Source: SKPT01 sp040905445
GTDB lineage: Bacteria > Planctomycetota > Phycisphaerae > Phycisphaerales > Phycisphaeraceae
Reading direction: 5' to 3'
Assembly (NCBI GenBank): GCA_040905445.1
Contig: JBBDRN010000035.1
Span: forward strand, 35,602 to 99,601
Length of the DNA stretch: 64,000 nt
Within the stretch, counting starts at the first letter, position 1. Every line of letters begins with the position of its first letter. Shown in pieces: positions 38,145 to 46,300 of this stretch. A model generated the notes under the pieces. The model ran no database searches. It saw nothing but the letters and a program-made list of their open reading frames with translations, and had not been told where the DNA came from. The position numbers and the translations under genes are program-made.

Positions 38145-40124
38145 TCACTCGCGGTCGGTGACAAAGCCGTAGCGCAACTCGCCGGGGCGGCGCAGGCGCA
38201 GGTCGGATTCGAGCGGCAGCCAGGCGGCGCAGAGCAGCGGCCCGCGCCAGCAGCGGACGCCGGCGACGGGGGTGGCGAGCGTCAGGCCGTGGCGCGTGGT
38301 GAAGGTGTCGTACTCGATCTCGGGGATGCGGTGAAAGCCATCGTCATCGCCTGGGCCCTGCACCAGCAGCGCCCAGGGAGGCTCATCGCGCTGAACCCAT
38401 TCCACGCCGGCGCGGTAGGCGTAGACGGGCAGGACCAGGGCGAGCGCGAAGGCGATCGTGGCGACGGCTGCCCGCCGGGAGATGGCGTGGCCCGGGAGGT
38501 CGCCGCTGGCGACGGCGTCGGTGTGGTCGGCAGCGGGCGGGCTCCGCCGGGCGGTGGCGACGACGGCGGCGGCGGTGACGATCGCCGCCAGGGGCCAGGT
38601 CATCGGCCAGGCGTAGCGCGGCCCGGGGCCGAGCAGGAACCACGCGACCAGAGCCACCGCGATGACGACCAGCGGGCCGGTGGCCGCGCGCAGGATGCCG
38701 GGCCGGGGTGGCTCGTCGTCCCCCGTCCGTCGCCCGCGCCAGCGCCGCAGGACACCCACCAGGCCCACCACGCCCGCCACGAGGGCCACGCCGGCGGGCA
38801 GGACCACCTGCACGAAGCTGCTGACCGGCAGGGCGATCGCCCACGGCCGCACCCACTCCCAACCCTCGATCTGGTCGCGCGACGTGTAAGGCGGGTCGAT
38901 CAGGTCGCCGTACCAGGCCAGGGGCGTGGACTGGACGCGTTCGCTGATCCAGAGCGCCAAACCACCCTTGACGTGCATGTGGATGGCGTCGGTCAGCGGC
39001 TGGAGGCGATCTTCGGGCAGCCGCCAGTCGACGGGCGGGGCGATGACGGTGCTGGGGTACATCGCGTAGCCACTGAGGATGACGTTGCGCGCCATCCAGG
39101 GGCCGACGAGGAGCGTGGAGACGATGACGACGAGCGCGAGCGTGGCGACCCGCGTCCGCGCCGACGTGGGCGAGGCGGCGGTGGCAGGGGTGGACGAGCG
39201 GCGGAGGTAGAGGGCGACAGCGACGATCCACAGACCGAGCGCGAGGATCGCCGCGCTGAGCTTGAGGCAGACGAGCAGGGCGCAGAGGGCGGTGATGCTG
39301 ACGACGGCGAAGCGGAGGCGCGGCTGGGGCCAGTCGGTGCTCATGGCGAGGCGCAGCAGCTCGGCGATGACGACGAAGCTGACAAGGCCGATCGCGGGGT
39401 CGGTGGTGGGGCTGGAGATGGCCTTGGAGAAGGCGACGCCGGCGAGCATGGGGATGAGGATGATGTAGTAGACGTCGAGGGCGGGGCGGGGGCTGCGGGC
39501 GCGGACGAGGCGCTGGGCGGCGACGGCGACGCGCGCGACGACGGGGAGCAGGAGCGAGCCGTTGACGAAGTGCTGGGCGCGTTCGTGCCAGGGGCCGAGG
39601 TCCAGGAGCGTGGCGTAGAGTAGGCCGGCGTGGTTGAGGGCCAGCGTGGGCATAAGGTTGGCCAGGCCCGGGACGATCGGGTAGGCGGCCTGCCACTGGA
39701 GGGTGGCATAGTGGTAGAGGCCGGAGTCGTGGGCGTCGCCGGGGCCGATGGCGCGGTTGGCGAGCCAGAGGGCGACGAGGGCAAGCGTGGCGGCGACGGC
39801 GGGGGTGGGCGTCAGGGCGCGGGCGAGAACGCGGCCGTGCGCGATGACGCCGACGATGCCCACGGCGAGGACGAGGGTCATGGCGAGGTGGTCGATGGGC
39901 CGGGCGAGGTGCCAGAGCTGGAGCAGGGCGACGACGCTGGCGAAGCCGAGCCAGAAGCAGGTGTGCAGCTCGTCGCCCTCGATGCCGCCCCACCACCCGG
40001 GCCAGCCCCATCGCCCGCGGCCGCCAAGCGCGCGGCGCACGATGAGCCCCCAGCCGATGAGCGTTGCGATCCACAGCGCCCAGGTGGAGAGGACGATCGC
40101 CATCGCCGAGATCAGCTCGAGCAT
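38145..40124 (-). CDS. Polytopic membrane protein, LIC_10190-like
   Basis: The 659-residue product has about 12-14 hydrophobic segments. After the fourth comes DSGLYHYATLQWQ...YPIVPGLANLMPTLALNHAG, a segment characteristic of the LIC_10190 family of membrane proteins, which look like glycosyltransferases of the GT-C fold. An acidic residue pair in the first loop and a C-terminal soluble part (~590-659) also fit GT-C enzymes. It may act on an envelope polysaccharide. It is convergent with the Rrf2 gene. Confidence 0.7.
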   Translation of the reverse strand: MLELISAMAIVLSTWALWIATLIGWGLIVRRALGGRGRWGWPGWWGGIEGDELHTCFWLGFASVVALLQLWHLARPIDHLAMTLVLAVGIVGVIAHGRVLARALTPTPAVAATLALVALWLANRAIGPGDAHDSGLYHYATLQWQAAYPIVPGLANLMPTLALNHAGLLYATLLDLGPWHERAQHFVNGSLLLPVVARVAVAAQRLVRARSPRPALDVYYIILIPMLAGVAFSKAISSPTTDPAIGLVSFVVIAELLRLAMSTDWPQPRLRFAVVSITALCALLVCLKLSAAILALGLWIVAVALYLRRSSTPATAASPTSARTRVATLALVVIVSTLLVGPWMARNVILSGYAMYPSTVIAPPVDWRLPEDRLQPLTDAIHMHVKGGLALWISERVQSTPLAWYGDLIDPPYTSRDQIEGWEWVRPWAIALPVSSFVQVVLPAGVALVAGVVGLVGVLRRWRGRRTGDDEPPRPGILRAATGPLVVIAVALVAWFLLGPGPRYAWPMTWPLAAIVTAAAVVATARRSPPAADHTDAVASGDLPGHAISRRAAVATIAFALALVLPVYAYRAGVEWVQRDEPPWALLVQGPGDDDGFHRIPEIEYDTFTTRHGLTLATPVAGVRCWRGPLLCAAWLPLESDLRLRRPGELRYGFVTDRE

Positions 40125-40142
40125 CAGCCCACTCTTTATCGG

Positions 40143-40253
40143 TTAAACGCCAGGACGCCAAGTGCCGCCAAGGTCGCCAAGGGAACTGTCGGGTTCAACG
40201 GATCTGCGGGCGTGCCTCGGCGTCCTTGGCGCCTTGGCGTTGGAATTGAAGGC
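40143..40253. repeat. Inverted CGCCAAG repeats (R5-like)
   Basis: AACGCCAGGACGCCAAGTGC and CGTCCTTGGCGCCTTGGCGT form inverted halves about 60 bases apart. It begins right after the TAG stop of the ABC ATPase gene at 40254 (minus strand) and ends before the LIC_10190-like gene. Confidence 0.65.
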
Positions 40254-41048
40254 CTAATGCGCCTGGTCGCCGAAGCTGATCTCACCCTCTTCGATCTCGA
40301 GCTCGTCGGCGGTCTGGACGCGCTCGATCCGGCCGTCGCGGATCCAGACGACGCGGTCGGAGTTGGCGAGCATCTTGTGGTCGTGCGTGGCGGTGATGAT
40401 GGTCACGCCTTCGTCGGTGGACAGGCCCTTCAAGATGTCGATGATCTCGCCGCCGGTGGTCAGGTCGAGGTTCGCGGTGGGTTCGTCGGCGAGGATGATG
40501 GTCGGGTCGTTGACGAGCGCGCGGGCGATGGCGACGCGCTGCTGCTGGCCGCCGGACAGCTCGCCGGGTCGGTGGGTCATGCGGTGGCCGAGGCCGACCT
40601 GGCGCAGCCGCTCGGCGGCGGCGTGCTCGGCGTCCTCGGGGGTGGCGCCGCGAAAGACGCGGGGCAGCGCGACGTTGCGCAGGGCGGTGAGCGCGGGGAT
40701 GAGGTTGTAGGCCTGGAAGATGTAGCCGATGTAGTTGCACCGGACGTAGGCGAGCTGGCGGCTGCTGAGCTGCGTCAGGTCGAGCGGGCCGATGGTCACG
40801 TTGCCGGCCGAGGGGTGGTCGAGGGCGCCGATGATGTTGAAGAGGGTGGACTTGCCCGAGCCGGAGGGCCCCATGATGGAGAGGTATTCGCTGCGGTAGA
40901 TGTCGAGGCTGACGTCGCTGAGGGCGTAGACGTCCTGCTTCTTCAAGCGGAAGACCTTGGAGACGTCGCGCACGGCGATGAGGTGGTCGCCGCGGCCGAT
41001 GCTTGCGGCGCTGAGGCGCGGTTCCGCGTTGGGGTCGATCTGGGTCAT
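40254..41048 (-). CDS. ABC transporter ATP-binding protein, MacB/LolD type (cluster gene 7)
   Basis: The 264-residue product has Walker A GPSGSGKST, the Q-loop QAYNLIPAL, the signature LSGGQQQR, Walker B IILADEPTANLD and the H-loop THD. Sequence around these (SGGQQQRVAIARALVNDP) is of the LolD/MacB/FtsE branch that serves FtsX-like permeases rather than importers. It is the last gene of a minus-strand cluster of seven, 25 bases after the OPT-like gene. It could energise the giant permease or the FtsX permease further upstream. The TAG stop meets a repeat. Confidence 0.93.
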   Translation of the reverse strand: MTQIDPNAEPRLSAASIGRGDHLIAVRDVSKVFRLKKQDVYALSDVSLDIYRSEYLSIMGPSGSGKSTLFNIIGALDHPSAGNVTIGPLDLTQLSSRQLAYVRCNYIGYIFQAYNLIPALTALRNVALPRVFRGATPEDAEHAAAERLRQVGLGHRMTHRPGELSGGQQQRVAIARALVNDPTIILADEPTANLDLTTGGEIIDILKGLSTDEGVTIITATHDHKMLANSDRVVWIRDGRIERVQTADELEIEEGEISFGDQAH

Positions 41049-41073
41049 GGTGGTGCCTGCATCAACGGCGAGG

Positions 41074-43200
41074 TCAGAACGGCAACTGGAACACGGCCTG
41101 GGCGAGGAAGGTGAAGCCGATGCCGAGCGTGCCGACGAGGCCCATGCCGCAGGTGAACCCGGCGAAGACGACGGGGATGTACTGCCGCCACATCAGCCCG
41201 AGCTTGCGCTGGAAGTAGTAGCGCCCGATGAGGGCGCCGATGAACTGGGGGATGACGGCGAAGGGGAGCGTCTGGTTCAGGCCCCGCACGACGCCGTAGA
41301 CCAGGAAGATCGGGGCGCCGATCCAGCTAAAGGCGGCGAAGGTGATCGAGCCGATGACGCCGCCGGCGACAATGTACTGCCAGGTGAGCGCCTGCTCGAA
41401 GGGGGTGAAGCCGCCGAGCGTCGAGCTGTGGACGATGGCCTGGTTGGCGGCGGAGACTTCCCACCACTCCTGGGCGTAGAGGTACTGCGGGCCGGGGATC
41501 GGGCCCATCTGCCAGATGAAGTGGGCGAAGGCGAGCGAGCCGACGAGAACGATGGGGGTCAGCAGCAGTTCGGACTTCCACATCGACCAGAACTTGGTGC
41601 CCGTCAGCTCGCAGGAGCGGTAGAGGACGGTGACCGAGCCGTAGTTGTGGAACGGCATGGGCAGGAACCAGACCGCGACCCCCTGGTAGCCGGAAAGGAT
41701 GAGCGTGGCCTCGCGGACGAAGGGGATGTTGACGACTTCGCCGGCGATGCCCTCCAATCTCGCGGACACGTAGCTGACCAGCGGCGTGTAGAGAAAGGCA
41801 TAGAAGCACATGACGCCGACGACGTTCCAGTGGATGCCCTTCTCGGGATCGACGGTGTAGAGCAGCCAGGAGGAGACGGTGATGTAGAGGCAGGCGATGG
41901 TGAGGTAGATGCCGACGATGAGCGCGGGCGGGATGTCCCCGCGGCCCTCGGGGACGGTGGGGGTCATGGCCTCCAGGGAGTCGGCATGCTCGCGTTTGCG
42001 TCGCCGGTACTGGATGAGCCCGCGGGCGACGCTCCAGAAGCCGACCATCGCGATGGCCATCGCGATGCCGATGGAGAAGCTGAAGTAGAAGTCGATCTGG
42101 TTCTTGTAGAACGTCTCCTGCATCGCGTCGCCGGCGTTCCAGGTCGAAAGGATGTCGCCCTGGAAGGCGAAGGGCATCCACTCGGGCAGGCCGTTGTAGA
42201 GGATCGGGTTGGCGACGACGGTGATGATGAGCCCGAGGAAGCTGCCGACCATCGCCCAGAAGGGCAGCACCATGCCCAGGATCACCTGCCCGAGATCGAG
42301 CGCGATGGCGATGGGCACCGCGGAGAGCAGGTCGGCGGTCTCGGCGGTGTAATCGATGAAGGGCACGGGCAGGATGGTGATCGGCTCGTCGAGCAGGGCG
42401 CCGGTGACGGTCGGCAGGCCGAGGTAGACCAGCCCGAAGACGAGCCCGAGCATCGCGCCGACGGAAAAGACGCGCCAGCGCCAGTTGCCCGTGCGCCCGC
42501 CGTCCTCCGGCTCGTCGCTGGCGGAGACGTGGCTGGCGATCTCCTCCTCCTGCTCCTCGCTCAGCGCGATGATGCCCTGGGCCTGGACGGGGGCCATCGG
42601 GAACGGGAGGCGCTCGAGGTCGCTGGTCAGCCGGAACAGGCCGTAGCCCAGGACCATGTTGTCCAGTCGGCCGACGATCATGTTGAAGGCGATCAGCCCC
42701 AGCGCGGGAAGCCACTCCCAGCGAAAGAGGTAGCGGCTATCCAGGACGCCCGGATCGCGCGGGGCGACCCAGTTGGGGATCTGCTCGGCGACGCCGGCGG
42801 CGGTGGCGGCGTCGGACGTGCGGTAGAACTGGGCCCAGAGCGCCCCCATCCCGCCGTGGAAGTTGCCCTCCAGTTGCGAGACGGTGACCATGATCGCGCT
42901 GGAGACGTAAAAGAGGGTGAAGATCTGGGCCTTGCGCAGGGTCTTGTTGGCGCGGCGGGCGACCTCGATGAAGAGGATGACGGTGACCCACTGCGCCGCC
43001 GGGCCCACCGACCCGGTGCCGGCGATGAGGGTCATGTAGATCGAGCCGGGCACCATCAGCAGGGCGACGAAGATCGCGCCGAGGAAGGTGGCCCAACTGA
43101 AGCCGTCCTCGAAAGTCGAAGGCGGCTCGAGCAGCGAGCGGAACTCCTCGAGCTCGCGATCGACGCGGGGCCCGGGCGGGTTGTTCGACTGCTTACTCAC
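41074..43200 (-). CDS. OPT-like multi-span membrane protein (DUF6785-like; cluster gene 6)
   Basis: GTG at 43200 is preferred (GGAG seven bases upstream; a TTG precedes it). The 708-residue product starts with a polar Pro-rich ~50 residues, then about 14 hydrophobic helices with a soluble loop near residues 210-240. It resembles the oligopeptide-transporter superfamily members of planctomycetes. A Trp/Tyr-rich loop (PQYLYAQEWWEVS) lies near residue 570. If it is a true OPT relative it would move peptides or metal chelates across the inner membrane. Cargo is unknown. Confidence 0.65.
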   Translation of the reverse strand: MSKQSNNPPGPRVDRELEEFRSLLEPPSTFEDGFSWATFLGAIFVALLMVPGSIYMTLIAGTGSVGPAAQWVTVILFIEVARRANKTLRKAQIFTLFYVSSAIMVTVSQLEGNFHGGMGALWAQFYRTSDAATAAGVAEQIPNWVAPRDPGVLDSRYLFRWEWLPALGLIAFNMIVGRLDNMVLGYGLFRLTSDLERLPFPMAPVQAQGIIALSEEQEEEIASHVSASDEPEDGGRTGNWRWRVFSVGAMLGLVFGLVYLGLPTVTGALLDEPITILPVPFIDYTAETADLLSAVPIAIALDLGQVILGMVLPFWAMVGSFLGLIITVVANPILYNGLPEWMPFAFQGDILSTWNAGDAMQETFYKNQIDFYFSFSIGIAMAIAMVGFWSVARGLIQYRRRKREHADSLEAMTPTVPEGRGDIPPALIVGIYLTIACLYITVSSWLLYTVDPEKGIHWNVVGVMCFYAFLYTPLVSYVSARLEGIAGEVVNIPFVREATLILSGYQGVAVWFLPMPFHNYGSVTVLYRSCELTGTKFWSMWKSELLLTPIVLVGSLAFAHFIWQMGPIPGPQYLYAQEWWEVSAANQAIVHSSTLGGFTPFEQALTWQYIVAGGVIGSITFAAFSWIGAPIFLVYGVVRGLNQTLPFAVIPQFIGALIGRYYFQRKLGLMWRQYIPVVFAGFTCGMGLVGTLGIGFTFLAQAVFQLPF

Positions 43201-43216
43201 CAATCCGCTCCAGGGA

Positions 43217-43317
43217 ATTCAATGCACAATGAACCATGCACAATGGACAAAGCGGAGCAGTGACCGCTCGCCTCTTGTGCCTTGTTATTGTGCATTGTGC
43301 ATTGTCCATTGTGCATT
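43217..43317. repeat. ATGCACAATGGACAATG microrepeats, inverted (R7)
   Basis: AATGCACAATGAACCATGCA near 43219 and, about 60 bases on, TTATTGTGCATTGTGCATTG form inverted arrays of one unit. The array directly follows the TGA stop of the giant fusion gene (43318, minus strand). The same unit lies over that gene's start at 48470-48497. Confidence 0.7.
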
Positions 43318-46300
43318 TCAGGTCCTGCCTCCCGCCGGCTCGGTCGCGGCGCCCGGGCCGGTCGCCGTCGCGCCGCCCCTGGCGCCGGCGGCGTGGGCGT
43401 CCTGCTCGCCGAGCGTCTGGAGCGTTTCCATGCGGTAGCGCTCGATCATTTCGTTCGAGAGCGTGCGCCAGAGCAGGAACTGGCGGCGAAGGTCGCGGAT
43501 GAAGACCTTGTTCGAGCGGTACCAGTCGCCGCGCGCGCCGCTGAGGCGCTGGGCGCGGATCATGACCTCGTCGACGCCCTCGATCTCGGAGGGCACGGCG
43601 GTGAGCACCAGGTGCTGGGTGACGCCCAGGTCGAAGGGGGCGAGGGCGAGCTCGGAGGAGAGCTCGAGGTTGCCCTTCTCGTCGCGGCGGATCAGGACGT
43701 TGGAGGCGGCGAAGTTGCCCAGGCCCGCGTCGTCGTGTCGGCGGAAGTGCTCGGCGAGGAAGCTGACGACGCCGGTGATGTCGTAAGCCGAGACGGTGAA
43801 CGGGAAGGTCATCGCCAGCTCGTCGCCGTCGGGCACGGGCATGCGCCAGGCGCGGGCGAGGCCCGGGTTGGCGCTGAGCGACGCGCGGCGGGCGGGATAG
43901 ATGGCGGAGACCATGACGGTGGCCATGACGATGCCGATGGCGAACAGGGAGTTGGTCGAGGAGTAGTTGATCGAGGGCGGGTCGATCCACCCCATCTGGG
44001 CCATCTGCGTGGCGACGAGCGCGACGCCCTGGGCCAGGAGCTGGCCGCCCATGCCGCCGACGACGGCGTAGACGGCGGCCTCGGCGAAGAAGAGGACGCC
44101 GACGTGCCCCGGGCTGAGGCCCAGGGCGCTGAACGTGTAGATCTCGCGCTCGCGGTCGCTGATCGACCCGAGCAGCGTACCGAAGATGATCAGCCCGCCC
44201 AGCAGCACGGGCACGGCCAGGGCCAGTCCGCCGGTGACTTCCGTGAGCACGGTGAGGATCATGCGCTCGATGCCCTCGGGGCCGGCGACCCAGACGGGCG
44301 TGAGGACGAGCTCGGCGAGGGCGCGGCCCTGCTCGAGCGGGTCGACGTCGTCATCGGGGTAGAGCGTGAGCACGTGCAGGTTGCCGCCCAGCTCACGGAC
44401 GATGTCGGTGGACGTGATGGCGATCTGGTCGGCGCTCAGGTAGGTGAAGTCCCGGTCCACCTCGTCGGCGACGAGCAGCTCGGTCTCGCTGACCTCCTCG
44501 TCGAGTCCCTCGGCGGTGACGTTCTGGAAGTTGACGGGGAGCATGGCGTTGCGGTCGAGCTGGCGCAGACGCTGCAGCTCCGGGCCGTCAAGCGTGCCGG
44601 CGAAGGTGAGCGATCGGCCGTCGATGCGGACGACCTCGCCGAGCTCGAGCTCGAGCAGTTCGGCGTAGATGCGGGGCAGGAAGACGCCGCCGGCTTCGAT
44701 GGCGGCCTGCTTCTCGGCGACGGAGCCGTCGCCGAGGGCCCTGGCGAGGCCCGGCCAGCGCTCCAACTCCTCGGGCGTGACGCCCAGGATCGCGTCGATG
44801 TGCTGGGCCCGGCCGTCCGCGAGGCGGGCGACGTTGATGGCGGGCTCCTCGCCGGACTTGCGGACGCGCCACCACTGCTGGGCGAGATAGCCGTCTTCGC
44901 CCGCCTCACCTTCGAGCAGGCGGGTGATGTCGCGCGGCAGCTCCGAGTAGTCGAGGTTGCGCAGCAGCATGCCCGAGGGCATCAGCTCGGTGACCGGGCC
45001 CTCGTAGACGGTGCGCACACCGATCGTCCGCGTGAACGACGCGAAGCCCAGGATCGTGAAGGTGAGCATGATCACCGTGATCGCGGTGAGCGTCGTGCGC
45101 GTCGGCCGGCGGCGCATCGTCGACATGCCCATGCCCACGGCGGCGAGCAGCGTCCCGGTGTGGCTGACCTCGGCATCATGCACGCCCACGCGCTGACCCT
45201 GCAGGGCCTTGAGCTCGACGCGGAACTTGCGGATGACCAGGTAGATCACGAGGCTCGAAAGCAGGATGATGGCGAAGGCGAGGAAGATGATGATCGGCGT
45301 CGCGGCGATGGCGAAGCCCGGGTGCATGAAAAACAGCAGCGCGAAGGTGATGAGAAACGCAACGGTGAAGCCCATGATGCGGCCGTAGACGCTCGTCGAG
45401 CAGACGAGCAGGCGCTCGAGCGCGAAGGCGAAGGGGATCGCCAGCAGCAGCAGCAGGACGATGGCGTGGACGAGGTCGTCCATCGCCTGCCGCAGCGGGC
45501 CGTAGACCTTCTGCCCGAGCGCGGCGCCCTGGAGGTGGGCGGCCTCGATCTCGGCGAGGGACTGGAGCTCGCCGGCATCGTCGCGGGCCTGGCGTGAGCG
45601 GCTGTGCAGCAGCTCCAGGTCGGTGCTGCTGACGCCGCGCGTGCGCAGTTGGCGCAGCCGCTGCTCGTTGAGCCGCCAGACGTCGACGGACGCGATGGGT
45701 GCGAGCCGGACCGCCGGGCCGATCGAGGCGGCGGAGTAGCCGGCGCCGTAGGGCGGGTTCTCGGCGATGTTCAGCAGGACGGGGCCCATCGGCTGGAAGA
45801 CCTTGATGCGGTCATCGACGATGGCGTCTTCGACGTAGAAGAAGGTGTGTCCGCCGAGCTGGCCCCAGAGCACCTCGTTGTCGCGAAAGCCGGCGTTGGT
45901 CGCGGCGCGGAGCACGCGCAGCAGTTGCGGGCGCAGGTCGTAGGTCTGCATGCCCGTGAGCGTCACGCCGTTGGCGCGGAACAGCTCGACGCGGATGGAG
46001 GTGGTGATGTCGTGGTGCAGCCGCTCCTGCATGGTGATGGCGGTGACGCGGCCCGTGTCGCTGAAGCGGGCGCCGAGGGTCGCGAGCTCGCGGTGCGTGT
46101 CGTTGCGCGCCGCGAGGATGCGGAAGCGGCCGTTCTGATCGACGGCTTCGAGCATGAGCGGGTCGTAGTCGCGCACGAGCCCGATGTCGCGCAGCTCCGT
46201 CCAGTTCTGGATCTGTCCGGTGCGCGGGTACATGGCGAGCAGGGTGCCGGCGGCGGGGCGATCCTCGGCGAGTCCGCCGATGACCTGCATGCTGACGTAC